From: Steroidobacter agaridevorans
Lineage (GTDB): Bacteria; Pseudomonadota; Gammaproteobacteria; Steroidobacterales; Steroidobacteraceae
DNA length: 55,296 bases
Assembly: GCF_009932555.1 (NCBI RefSeq)
Contig: NZ_BLJO01000009.1
Span: 123,257-178,552, forward strand
Reading direction: 5' to 3'
Part shown: positions 37,963 through 46,853 of the stretch, one piece after another
Layout: each line of letters begins with the position of its first letter
Position numbering within the stretch: the stretch's first letter is position 1
Position numbers and translations under genes: made by a program
The notes under the pieces: model-generated
The model's database searches: none
Seen by the model: the letters and a program-made list of their open reading frames with translations, nothing else
Told to the model about the DNA's origin: nothing

Positions 37963-39408
37963 ATGGCACTGAAACTCCGCATCATCAGCGATCACTACAA
38001 GGCGCTCGGCAAGCGCAGCTCGCGCCTGTTCGGCGTCACCGGCGGGCGGATCGGCCGCGCCGCGGACAACGACTGGATCCTGCCGGACCCCGATCGCTAC
38101 ATCTCCAGCCACCACTGCAAAGTGGAGTTTCGTGCCGGCCAATGGATGCTGGAGGATACCAGCACCAACGGAGTCTTCATCAACGGCTCCGACGTGCCCG
38201 CCTCGGTGGAGGGCGCCTATGCGCTCAAAGACGGCGATCGGCTGCGGCTCGGCGACTATGAAATCATTGTCAGCGTCGACGAGCGCCAGGATTTCCCCTC
38301 GGATGCCAGCGGCCAGATGCCCGCGCCCGCCCGCGCCTCTTCTGCCTCTTCTGGGGCACGCCGCGGCTCGTCCGCGCCGGAGATGGACCTCGGCGAAGAA
38401 CTGGACATCACCGACCTGTTGACCGACGCGGCCATCAAGCCGGCCCCTGTGCCCAGCCCCGCGCCCGCCACGGTCAGCGCCGGAAACTCCAGCCCCAGCA
38501 TGTTCGATCTCAACAAGGCGTTGGGTATTGACCTGCAGCCGACGCGGCCGGGCGTTCCGAACAACAACACGGTGCCCGGCAAACCGACTCGCAGTGGCTT
38601 TGCGTCGCTGTTGGATGCGCCCGAGGAAATCGAGCAGCGCACCGTCGTTCCGGGCGGTAAGCCCGACGACTGGCAGATGCAGACCAAGCCGTACGATCGC
38701 AAGTCGTTGCAGGCGTTGACCAATCCCGCGTCGCTGGCTCGTCCGGCCGAGAAGCCCGCTGCCGCGCCGGCGCCCGAGCCTCGCGCCGGCCGCCGCGCGA
38801 CCGATGCGATGCTCGAGCCGGCCAATGGCGTCGAAGCGTTCTGCCGGGGCGCGGGCATCGACCCGGCGTCGATTCCGCTGGAAACCCAGCACGCGCTGCT
38901 ACAACTCGCCGGTCAGATGACTCGCGAAGTCGTGCTCGGCCTGATGGATGTGCTCAAGGGTCGCGCCGATCAGAAGAATCGTCTGCGCCTCAGCCAGACG
39001 ACGATTCAGCCGGCCGACAACAATCCGCTGAAATTCTCGGCGAGCGTCGATGAAGCTTTGGTGAAGCTGTTCGACGGCCATAACAACACGCGTTACCTCG
39101 GACCGGTGGATGCGATCCGCGATTCGTTCGCCGATCTGCGTACTCATCAACAGTCGTTGTCCGCGGCCATCCAGGCTGCAATCGACGAAGTGATGAATCG
39201 CATCGAGCCGGGCGAGCTGCAGGAAAAGTTCGATCGTGGCCTGAAGCGCGGCGCGCTGCTCGGCGCGGCCAACAAGATGAAGTACTGGGAGCTCTACACC
39301 GAGTTCTATCACGTACTGAATCAGCGCAACGAGCAGAACCTGCCGACGCTGTTCGCCGAAGAGCTGGCTCGCACGTACGCCGAGAAGGCGCAGCAGAAGA
39401 AGCGCTGA
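37963..39408 (+). CDS. tagH: Type VI secretion FHA-domain protein (TagH/Fha-like), orphan
   Basis: A 481-aa protein from ATG 37963. The N-terminal FHA phosphothreonine-binding domain (~1-105) shows GGRIGRAADND, YISSHHCKVEF and DTSTNGVFING. A low-complexity Pro/Ala/Ser linker (~110-310) follows. The C-terminal domain (~320-481) is the T6SS-specific Fha region: AFCRGAGIDPASIP, GQMTREVVLGLMDVLKGRADQKNRLRLSQTTIQPADNNPLKFSASVDEALVKLF, FADLRTHQQSLSAAIQAAIDEV. In T6SS loci it reads threonine phosphorylation by PpkA-type kinases. No other T6SS gene is in this window. The call is sure by domain; the role here is uncertain. Confidence 0.87.
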   Translation: MALKLRIISDHYKALGKRSSRLFGVTGGRIGRAADNDWILPDPDRYISSHHCKVEFRAGQWMLEDTSTNGVFINGSDVPASVEGAYALKDGDRLRLGDYEIIVSVDERQDFPSDASGQMPAPARASSASSGARRGSSAPEMDLGEELDITDLLTDAAIKPAPVPSPAPATVSAGNSSPSMFDLNKALGIDLQPTRPGVPNNNTVPGKPTRSGFASLLDAPEEIEQRTVVPGGKPDDWQMQTKPYDRKSLQALTNPASLARPAEKPAAAPAPEPRAGRRATDAMLEPANGVEAFCRGAGIDPASIPLETQHALLQLAGQMTREVVLGLMDVLKGRADQKNRLRLSQTTIQPADNNPLKFSASVDEALVKLFDGHNNTRYLGPVDAIRDSFADLRTHQQSLSAAIQAAIDEVMNRIEPGELQEKFDRGLKRGALLGAANKMKYWELYTEFYHVLNQRNEQNLPTLFAEELARTYAEKAQQKKR

Positions 39409-39417
39409 TCTCTTAAG

Positions 39418-40854
39418 TCAGCGCCGCGGCGTCAGCATGCTGTTCGGATTGGTCGGTGTGACGACCGTGCTGGTCGCGCTCGTCGCCGTCACCCCTGCCT
39501 CGCGTTGTGCCGCCGGGCCCGAGTCGGTCGCCACCCAATCCAGAATATCGATGTAGCCGCGGATGTTCTCCACGAAGCGCACCGGCTCCCAGCCTCTGGC
39601 ATAACCGCGCTTCACTCGCGAATACCATTTCTCCTGCGTCAGCAGCGGCAAATGCTCGCGCACATCGTTCCATAGATCCGGATTCTTGCCATGCATCTGC
39701 GTCAGGATGCGCGCGTCTTCGAGATGACCGACGCCGACGTTATAAGCGGCCAGCGTAAACCAGGTTCGATCCGGCTCGAGGATTCGCTTGGGAATCTGGT
39801 CGCGTAACCAGACGAAATATTTGGCGCCACCGAAAATGCTGGCGCGCGGATCCAATCGATCGACGACGTTCAGCGCCCGCGCCGTGTCTTCGGTGAGCAT
39901 CATCAGACCGCGCACGCCGGTGTGAGAAGTCGCGCTGGGATCCCAATGCGATTCCTGATAGCCGACCGCCGCAAGCAATCGCCAATCGACACCGACATCC
40001 GCGGCCGCTTCCTTGAACCAGTGACGGTATTGCGGCAAGCGCGATTCGATGTGTTCCATGAACACGCGCGCCTGGATGTAATCGAAGCGGTCCGTCGCTC
40101 CATAATAAGAATCGAGAATGGAAGCGAGCCGGCCTTCGGCCCGCGCCGATGAGAAGAACGCCGTGACGCGCTTGAGCAAGCTCGAATCGCGCGAATCGAC
40201 GGCCCACGCCAGGGCCTTGCCCCCGGACAAATCGAAGGCGATGCGGATCTCAGGATGGAACGCGCGGCCGATGGCGAACTCGTTCGAATCCGCGACCGTG
40301 TAATCGAACTCGCGCCGGGACAATCGATACAACAACTCTTCCGTTTCGACGGCGGGATTCTCGACCCAGGACAGATTCGCGTAATGGACCCGGAGCTGTT
40401 CGAGCGTGGCGGCATGCGCAGTGCCAGCAACGACTTCGATGTGTCCGTCGTAGGTTTGATCGAGCCGCCGCGGACGCGGATCGCCTTGACGGAAAATCAG
40501 ATGCTCGCGCACCTGCTGATAGGGTGGGCCGAAGCCCGTTTGCGGCGGCAAGCGCAGGCCACGCGTCAGACCGGCCGCCGCGATGTGAGCCCGGCGCGAT
40601 TCGAGCTCGCGCATCGCGTCGGCGACGTTGGGCACGGAGTATATGAAGAGCTTGACGCCCAGCTCGGCGGCAAAGCGCGCGGCCAGATCGAATTCGGGGC
40701 CCTGCGGGCCATCCGCGCCGAGGTAATAGGCGCTCGGCAGGTTGCGGGTGACGACGCGCAGCTCGCCACTGCGCAATATCTGCTCCATGACGCTGGGCGG
40801 CTGGGAACACGTGCCCAGCAGCAGCATCGCAATGATGGCGAGGGTGATTTTCAA
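39418..40854 (-). CDS. mltF: Membrane-bound lytic murein transglycosylase F
   Basis: An outer-membrane lipoprotein that cleaves peptidoglycan to anhydromuropeptides. 478 aa from TTG 40854, supported by AAGGAG six bases upstream. Lipobox LLLGTC puts the lipid on Cys16. Residues ~25-260 form an SBP_bac_3-like regulatory domain (LRVVTRNLPSAYYLGADGPQGPEFDLAARFA). The SLT domain follows with the catalytic glutamate in GYQESHWDPSATS (Glu301) and GLMMLTEDTA. It is convergent with the FHA gene (9 bp) and divergent from the amidase. The purL-mltF neighbourhood is conserved, though here three features intervene. Confidence 0.94.
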   Translation of the reverse strand: MKITLAIIAMLLLGTCSQPPSVMEQILRSGELRVVTRNLPSAYYLGADGPQGPEFDLAARFAAELGVKLFIYSVPNVADAMRELESRRAHIAAAGLTRGLRLPPQTGFGPPYQQVREHLIFRQGDPRPRRLDQTYDGHIEVVAGTAHAATLEQLRVHYANLSWVENPAVETEELLYRLSRREFDYTVADSNEFAIGRAFHPEIRIAFDLSGGKALAWAVDSRDSSLLKRVTAFFSSARAEGRLASILDSYYGATDRFDYIQARVFMEHIESRLPQYRHWFKEAAADVGVDWRLLAAVGYQESHWDPSATSHTGVRGLMMLTEDTARALNVVDRLDPRASIFGGAKYFVWLRDQIPKRILEPDRTWFTLAAYNVGVGHLEDARILTQMHGKNPDLWNDVREHLPLLTQEKWYSRVKRGYARGWEPVRFVENIRGYIDILDWVATDSGPAAQREAGVTATSATSTVVTPTNPNSMLTPRR

Positions 40855-41000
40855 CCCCGCTCCTTAATGGCAACCCGCAAGGCCCGGCATTGGACCCGAA
40901 AGCGGCCGCCGGGGCAATGTCGTCAGCTGGCTACTGTGAGCGAAGTCCCCCAGCCCTTGCTGAGGGTTTCCCCGCCTGAATCCCGTGGCAGACTCCGCTC

Positions 41001-42353
41001 ATGCAAACACTCAAAGATCTCGCCCAGGCACTGGCCAGCGGCGCCCTCCACGCCCGGCAACTCGTCGATGAAGCGCTCGACCGGATCGCCGATCCGAATG
41101 GCGAAGGCGCGCGCGCCTTCATGACCGTCGCTGCGCAAAGCGCCCGAGTCCAGGCCGACGAGATCGACCGCAAGCGAGCGGCCGGCGTTGCGCTGCCTGA
41201 GTTCGCCGGCATTCCGATCGCGATCAAAGATCTGTTCGATGTGGCCGGTGAGGTGACACGCGCGGGCTCTCGTATTCTGGCGAGTGAGCCACCGGCGTTG
41301 CGCGACGCCCCCGTGATTGCTCGGCTGCGCGCCGCCGGTTTCATATTTATCGGTCGCAATACGATGACCGAGTTTGCGTTCTCCGGCTTGGGACTGAATC
41401 CCCATTACGGAACACCCGCCAGTCCCTTCGATCGCGCCACCGGCCGAATTCCAGGCGGCTCTACGTCAGGCGGCGCGGTCGCAGTTGCGGACGGCATGGC
41501 GGCGGCGAGCCTGGGCACGGATACCGGCGGCTCGTGTCGAATTCCAGCCGCGTTCTGCGGCATCGTTGGTTTCAAGCCGACGGCGCATCGAGTGCCGCGC
41601 GATGGCGTAACACCGCTGGCGCATTCGCTCGATTCCATTGGACCGCTCGCAAACAGTGTTTCGTGCTGTGTGGCGGTCGATGCCCTCGTGAGAGGCGTAA
41701 CGCCACGGCCGCTCGCTTCTGCTCCCCTTAGTGATATTCGACTGCTGTTGCCAACATCGCTCGTGCTGAACGATCTCGACGAGCACGTGACAAAAGCGTT
41801 CGAGCGCGGGGTCGATGAGCTGTCGCGTGCAGGCGTTTCTATTTCACGTCAGCCGCTGCCCGAGCTGCTGCGCATTCCAGAGATCAACTCACGCGGCGGG
41901 ATCGCGACGGCCGAGGCTTATGCATGGCATCGACCGCTGCTCGAACGATTCCGCGATCAATACGACCCGCGCGTCGCGAACCGGATCCTGAAAGCCGCCG
42001 AGTTCACCGATCAGTACGTGCGCGAGATGCACGATGCCCGAGCGGAAGTCATTGCCGGTTTCGAACAAGCCACCGCCGACGTGGATGCGCTGGTGTTGCC
42101 GACCACACCGATCATTCCGCCGCCTTTCGCAGCTTTTGCGCACGATGCTGACTATGTTCGGCTGAATGTGCTCGTACTGCGCAATCCATCGCTGGCAAAC
42201 TTCCTCGATGGCTGTGCGATCTCCTTGCCGATACATCGCCACGGCGAGCCGCCCGTCGGCTTGATGCTGATCGGACGGCGCGGTACCGATGAACGTTTAC
42301 TCGCAATCGCCCAAGGCATCGAGAGCGCTCTCAACCAGCGGCGACTCTGCTAA
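41001..42353 (+). CDS. Amidase signature family hydrolase
   Basis: A 450-aa amidase of the Ser-cisSer-Lys type. Lys76 (IPIAIKDLFDV), the GGSTSGG loop (Ser154/Ser156) and nucleophile Ser178 in LGTDTGGSCRIPA are present. VLPTTPIIPPPFA and the late LPIHRHGEPPVGLMLIGRRGTDERLL are also typical. There is no signal peptide, so it is cytoplasmic. It is not GatA: no gatB or gatC is nearby and the length and C-terminus fit catabolic amidases (for example of indoleacetamide or aryl amides). The substrate is unknown. The following DJ-1-like lipoprotein gene starts 36 bp later, suggesting co-transcription. Confidence 0.9.
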   Translation: MQTLKDLAQALASGALHARQLVDEALDRIADPNGEGARAFMTVAAQSARVQADEIDRKRAAGVALPEFAGIPIAIKDLFDVAGEVTRAGSRILASEPPALRDAPVIARLRAAGFIFIGRNTMTEFAFSGLGLNPHYGTPASPFDRATGRIPGGSTSGGAVAVADGMAAASLGTDTGGSCRIPAAFCGIVGFKPTAHRVPRDGVTPLAHSLDSIGPLANSVSCCVAVDALVRGVTPRPLASAPLSDIRLLLPTSLVLNDLDEHVTKAFERGVDELSRAGVSISRQPLPELLRIPEINSRGGIATAEAYAWHRPLLERFRDQYDPRVANRILKAAEFTDQYVREMHDARAEVIAGFEQATADVDALVLPTTPIIPPPFAAFAHDADYVRLNVLVLRNPSLANFLDGCAISLPIHRHGEPPVGLMLIGRRGTDERLLAIAQGIESALNQRRLC

Positions 42354-42389
42354 CTTTGAGCTCAGCACACATACGACAGGGGCGTCGCT

Positions 42390-43523
42390 ATGAGATCGAT
42401 CAGCTGGACGGCCGCACTTGCAATGATTGCACTGGCCGGTTGCGGTTCCGATGTGCCCTCGCCGCCGCCCGTCGACGCCGCCATTTCCGCTCAGCAGGCT
42501 GCGGCCTTCGTAGAAGCAATCAAACCGCGGCGTGAGGGCAGGCCCGTCATCGCCGTCGTTGCCCGCAACGAAGGCACCGAAACCACAGATTTTCTGCTGA
42601 CTCATGCAGTCTTGCAGCGCGCCGGCATCGCTGACGTGCACGCCGTCGCCGGGCGCGCCGGCCCCGTCTCTTTATATCCAGCGCTGCAAATCGAGATCGC
42701 GCAGGATCTGGCGAGCTTCGATCAGGCCTACCCCACCGGCGCTGACTACGTGATCGTGCCGGCCATGAGCGAGCCGGAAATGACCGCCACCCGAGACGGC
42801 GCGATCCTGAGCTGGCTGAACAAACAATCGGACCATGGCGCACGCATCATCAGTGTCTGCGCCGGCGCGGTCGTTCTAGGCAAGGCCGGTCTGCTGGATC
42901 ATCGCCGCTTCACGACGCACTGGTATTTCCTCGATGGATTGCGCGAGAGCCACCCCACCGCGGTGTATGTTCCCCATCAGCGATATGTGATCGACAGCAA
43001 CATCGGCACTACCACCGGCATCAGTGCTTCGGTGCCCGCCATGCTCTCACTGATCGAAGCGATCGGCGGACGCGAGAAGGCACAGGCGCTCGCGACCGAG
43101 TTCGGCGTGGAGTCGTGGACACCCGTGCACGACAGCTCGCTCTTCGGACTCGACTTTTCACGGGGGCTGAGCTTTGTCCTCAACAAGATGGCGTTCTGGC
43201 GCGACGATCAGATGCGCGTCGACGTCGTGAACGGCATGGACGACATCACTCTCGCGTTCACCGCCGACGCCTGGTCTCGCACCGGACATATGACTGTGCA
43301 AGCCGCCGCGCCGGCGCCGGTGCAACTCCGCAGCGGCATCACTCTGCTTCCCGAGGGCGGCGCTGAAGATGCCGCTCCCCTGCCGCTGACGCCGGATCTG
43401 AAGCCGATGGAACAACTCGACCGCACGCTCTGCGAGATCGGCTCGCGCTTCGGCACTTCGCGCCGCGAGTGGGTGATGATCGAGCTGGAATATCCCGGCC
43501 AGCCGGAGTGCGAGCCCCAGTAG
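42390..43523 (+). CDS. DJ-1/PfpI (GATase1-like) lipoprotein
   Basis: A 377-aa protein with a lipoprotein signal (MIALAGC, Cys18) and a DJ-1/PfpI fold like the sensor half of GlxA/FtrA regulators: RPVIAVVARNEGTETTDFLLTHAVL, ADYVIVPAMSEPE, ISVCAGAVVLGKAGLLDHRRFTTHWYFLD with elbow Cys157, and GISASVPAMLSLIEAIGG. Instead of an AraC HTH, the C-terminal ~140 residues form a different domain ending ELEYPGQPECEPQ. Export to the envelope is unusual for this fold. It follows the amidase by 36 bp. The enzyme activity, if any, is unknown. Confidence 0.8.
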   Translation: MRSISWTAALAMIALAGCGSDVPSPPPVDAAISAQQAAAFVEAIKPRREGRPVIAVVARNEGTETTDFLLTHAVLQRAGIADVHAVAGRAGPVSLYPALQIEIAQDLASFDQAYPTGADYVIVPAMSEPEMTATRDGAILSWLNKQSDHGARIISVCAGAVVLGKAGLLDHRRFTTHWYFLDGLRESHPTAVYVPHQRYVIDSNIGTTTGISASVPAMLSLIEAIGGREKAQALATEFGVESWTPVHDSSLFGLDFSRGLSFVLNKMAFWRDDQMRVDVVNGMDDITLAFTADAWSRTGHMTVQAAAPAPVQLRSGITLLPEGGAEDAAPLPLTPDLKPMEQLDRTLCEIGSRFGTSRREWVMIELEYPGQPECEPQ

Positions 43524-43531
43524 TGACTGCG

Positions 43532-44299
43532 TCAATCCATCGTGGCGCGTAACTCGACGAGCGCTCGATCGAATTGATCCACGCGCACGAACCCGAGGCG
43601 CGGAAACTCGATGTCCAGAATCAGGTAAATAGACGCACTGACAATGGCGGCGAATGCCAGCACGTGTAGCTTGCTCTGCGAAGCCGCCTTGGCCATCCCA
43701 AAGCCGGCCAGCAACGAGCTCACCAGCACCAGCAGGCCCAGCATCAAATAGACCGCCAGCGGCGGATGCTGACGCGTCGCCAGGATTCTGGTCTGCGCGA
43801 TATCGAACATCTCATTGACGGCGGGCACGACACTTTGCACGAGCGGCAATGCGGTCTCTGCTTGTAACGCCGCGATCAATCTCGTCCAGAGCTCGTTCTG
43901 TATCTCATAGCTCTTTTGCACGGCCTGGTTCGTGGCGGCGTCGTCCGACGTGTGCGCGTAACTCGCGATGCGCGCATCGACATAGCGACGCATCAACTCT
44001 CTGAGATCGTCGCGAGCGTCCGATTGCAGCAGCTCGAGCCGGAGCCAGGCGGTCCCGATCGCGTTGACCTCTTCGACGACCAGATCGCGCCGATGATCGA
44101 ACCGTGCCGCCGCGGTCGTGAAGGTGAAAGCCAGCAACAGCCCCATCAAGCCAAATACTGCACCGTCCACGGCGCCGAGCCCGGAGTCGGCATCGACATC
44201 GCGCAACCGCTCACGCCCAACGACCCAACCGGCTCGGAGACAGATGAGCGTGCCGAAGAAGAGTCCCAGCGCGAACAGCGCGGATTGCAGGACTAGCAT
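43532..44299 (-). CDS. DUF4239/bestrophin-like membrane protein
   Basis: A 255-aa protein with two N-terminal helices (LVLQSALFALGLFFGTLICLRAG, GAVFGLMGLLLAFTFTTAAARFDHRR), a helical cytoplasmic middle (VVEEVNAIGTAWLRLELLQ, the DUF4239 hallmark) and two C-terminal helices (YLMLGLLVLVSSLLAGFGMA, LHVLAFAAIVSASIYLILDIEFPRLG). Topology resembles the bestrophin-like DUF4239 group; ion-channel function is not shown. It is convergent with the DJ-1 lipoprotein gene and 14 bp after the sulfatase gene on the same strand. Confidence 0.85.
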   Translation of the reverse strand: MLVLQSALFALGLFFGTLICLRAGWVVGRERLRDVDADSGLGAVDGAVFGLMGLLLAFTFTTAAARFDHRRDLVVEEVNAIGTAWLRLELLQSDARDDLRELMRRYVDARIASYAHTSDDAATNQAVQKSYEIQNELWTRLIAALQAETALPLVQSVVPAVNEMFDIAQTRILATRQHPPLAVYLMLGLLVLVSSLLAGFGMAKAASQSKLHVLAFAAIVSASIYLILDIEFPRLGFVRVDQFDRALVELRATMD

Positions 44300-44313
44300 G
44301 CGCGCCTGTTACG

Positions 44314-46686
44314 TCAATCCATCCGGCTGGCCAGCTTCAGACGCTCCATGCCAGAGGGTTGTTGGTGGGCACCGAAGGCAAACGTCACCGATTCGATGGT
44401 TCCGGTAAAAGGAAACAGCCCCTTGTCGGCGTACTCGTCGCAGACCGGCGATACACAGTCCATGCCGACATCCATGGTCTCGGTGCCGCATCGCTGCGGC
44501 ACCTGCTCCTCGATGTGACCCTGCGCCGCCTGCTTGCCGTCGATGGCGAGTGTCACGTTTGCCGGAGCGCCCGGCTGCGGCGATTCGGGCTCGAAGATCA
44601 CATCGATGGTGTGCTTGCCGGCGGATAGCGGCGCGTCGCTGGCCACGTCGTAGCGCTTCAGGCCGAAGAAGTTATAGTGGAAGCGCACCTTGTTCTCCGA
44701 CATGAACAGCGACCAGCCGGCCGCGTCGCCGCCCAGCGCGAACAGCACGCCCTCCGCGCCGCCGTCGGCGATCTCGATCGGCACCGTCATTTTGAATGGC
44801 ACGCCGATCAGCTTCGGGCCGCTGCCTTCCGGCAATCGCGTCATGCCTGGATAGAACGTCACGGTCTGGCGATCCGCGAAGTAACTCGGGCGCAATGTCA
44901 CATCGAGCCGCTCCGCCATCCGATCGTCGAGCGGCAGCACGTTGTAACGGGCGGCATCGGCCATGAACAGATCCTGGAGCTCGCGGAGTCTGGCGGGCTC
45001 CTGCTGCGCCAGATCGACGCCTTGGCTGAAATCCTCCGCAACGTTGTAGAGCTCCCAGGTATCCTCATCGAATCCCGCGGAGCCCGAAGTTTCCCACGGC
45101 AGCCGGCCATGGCGGCACGATGCGATCCAACCCTCGCGATACATCGCGCGATTGCCCAGCATCTCGAAGTACTGCTGCGTATGTGTGCTGGGAGCTTGCG
45201 CGTTCTTCGGCTCGAACGTGTATGCGAAGCTCACTCCCTCGATGGGCCGTTGCACGTAGCCGTTGACTTCGGTCGGCTCGGCGATGCCCGCGACCTGCAG
45301 CAGTGTCGGCATCACATCGATGCAGTGATGAAATTGCGAGCGGATCTTGCCGTGTTCCTTGATGGCGGCGGGCCACGACACGACCATGCCGTTGCGCGTG
45401 CCGCCGAAATGCGAAGCCACTTGCTTGGTCCATTGGAACGGCGTGTCCCCCGCCCACGCCCAGCCGACGGCGTAGTGCGGCGATGTGCCGGGCAAGCCCC
45501 ATCGATCCATGAAGCCGATCGCCTCGTCCATTGAGGGTTGCCGGCCATTCAAGCTCATCAACTCGTTCGGCGTGCCGACCAGCGAGCCTTCGGCGCTCGA
45601 GCCGTTGTCGCCCAGAATGTAGATGACCAGTGTGTTGTCCAGCTGACCCAGCGACTCGATGGCATCGATGACCCGGCCTGCTTCGTAGTCGGCGTGCTCG
45701 AGGAAATCCGCGTAATTTTCGGCCTGGCGCGCAAACAGCTTGCGATGCTCCTCGGGTTGGCTCTCCCAAGATGGAATCTGCTCCGGACGTGGCGTGAGCC
45801 TGGTGCCCGAAGGAATGATGCCGGCCTGCAACTGATTGGCATGCACGATCTCGCGATACTTGTCCCACCCCATGTCGAAGCGGCCGGCATTGCGTCCTCG
45901 CCAGTCGAGCGGCGGTTGATGCGGAGCATGTGCGGCGCCCGTGGAGAAATAGGCAAGGAACGGCCGATCCGGCGCGATCGTCTTCTGCGTGCGGATCCAG
46001 CCGATGCATTGATCGGCAAGATCGCGCGTGAGCTGGTATCCGTCTTCCGGCTTCTTCGGCGGCTCGATGGGCTCGGTGTTGCGGATCAGCGATGGATAGA
46101 ACTGATCGGTCTCGCCGCCGATGAAACCGTAGAAGAAGTCGAAGCCCTGATTGGTCGGCCAATTGTCGAAGGGCCCTGCGGGGCTGGTCTGGTTGTCCGG
46201 CACGTTGTGATTCTTGCCGAACCACCCGCAGGTGTAACCGCCTTGTTTGAGCAGTTCGGCAAAGGTCGCGCAGCTCTTTGGAATGATGCCGCAGTAGCCG
46301 GGATAGCCGGTCGCCATTTCCTGGATCACTCCAGTCGCAACGGAGTGATGGTTGCGGCCGGTCAACATCGCAGCGCGCGTCGGCGAGCACAAGGCCGTCG
46401 TATGAAATTGATTGTAGAACAGGCCTCGCTTCGCCAGCTTCTCCGCGGTAGGTGTACGCACGAGACCGCCGCAGACACTCGGCCATCCAAAACCCACGTC
46501 GTCCAGCAGCACCAAAAGAACATTCGGCGCATCCTTACGCGCCGCCTTGACCGGCGGGAAATCCGGCTGCGATTCAGTGGCGAACATGCCGATCTGCGCA
46601 TGCGGAAATTTCCACTCCGGCTCTGGCAGGTGATTGCGGTTGAGATGCAGCGGGAACTTTCCGTTGGAGCCGTTGGACTGGGTCAT
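44314..46686 (-). CDS. Type I (formylglycine) arylsulfatase
   Basis: A 790-aa sulfatase of the AtsA type. The metal site starts LLVLLDDVGFG (Asp62, Asp63) and the formylglycine motif is CSPTRAAMLTGR with Cys100 to be oxidised. GDNGSSAEGS and GGTRNGMVVSWPAAI are further family marks. There is no signal peptide, so a cytosolic location is likely. The C-terminal ~200 residues form a beta-rich domain with DVIFEPESPQPGAPANVTLAIDGKQ. No sulfatase-modifying factor is encoded in the window. It is divergent from the DUF1254 gene. The DUF4239 gene follows by 14 bp. The substrate is unknown. Confidence 0.92.
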   Translation of the reverse strand: MTQSNGSNGKFPLHLNRNHLPEPEWKFPHAQIGMFATESQPDFPPVKAARKDAPNVLLVLLDDVGFGWPSVCGGLVRTPTAEKLAKRGLFYNQFHTTALCSPTRAAMLTGRNHHSVATGVIQEMATGYPGYCGIIPKSCATFAELLKQGGYTCGWFGKNHNVPDNQTSPAGPFDNWPTNQGFDFFYGFIGGETDQFYPSLIRNTEPIEPPKKPEDGYQLTRDLADQCIGWIRTQKTIAPDRPFLAYFSTGAAHAPHQPPLDWRGRNAGRFDMGWDKYREIVHANQLQAGIIPSGTRLTPRPEQIPSWESQPEEHRKLFARQAENYADFLEHADYEAGRVIDAIESLGQLDNTLVIYILGDNGSSAEGSLVGTPNELMSLNGRQPSMDEAIGFMDRWGLPGTSPHYAVGWAWAGDTPFQWTKQVASHFGGTRNGMVVSWPAAIKEHGKIRSQFHHCIDVMPTLLQVAGIAEPTEVNGYVQRPIEGVSFAYTFEPKNAQAPSTHTQQYFEMLGNRAMYREGWIASCRHGRLPWETSGSAGFDEDTWELYNVAEDFSQGVDLAQQEPARLRELQDLFMADAARYNVLPLDDRMAERLDVTLRPSYFADRQTVTFYPGMTRLPEGSGPKLIGVPFKMTVPIEIADGGAEGVLFALGGDAAGWSLFMSENKVRFHYNFFGLKRYDVASDAPLSAGKHTIDVIFEPESPQPGAPANVTLAIDGKQAAQGHIEEQVPQRCGTETMDVGMDCVSPVCDEYADKGLFPFTGTIESVTFAFGAHQQPSGMERLKLASRMD

Positions 46687-46695
46687 GACTGGTCA

Positions 46696-46745
46696 CGCTT
46701 GAAGGGTTCAAGCGAGTAGATGCTCCGGTCCGCCGCCCGAGCATC
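46696..46745. promoter_or_regulatory. Two inverted repeats in the sulfatase/DUF1254 divergent region
   Basis: CGCTTGAA-3-TTCAAGCG at 46696-46714 is a perfect dyad only 9 bp upstream of the sulfatase start. GATGCTC (46719-46725) and GAGCATC (46739-46745) form a second one. Either may be an operator shared by the divergent genes, or the first may fold in the sulfatase leader. Confidence 0.45.
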
Positions 46746-46853
46746 GTCGTCACGGGCACGGCGCATGCCTGCATTCCTTAGCTGTGCCCATCGCGCGTAT
46801 GTGCGCTATCGCACCTCCATTCCAGACTGGCAATTCCACAGCAGGAGTCACCC

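Noticed and set aside
44359-45534. CRISPR-like or tandem repeats
   Set aside because: Scanning this and other regions showed no regularly spaced direct repeats, and no cas genes occur in the window.
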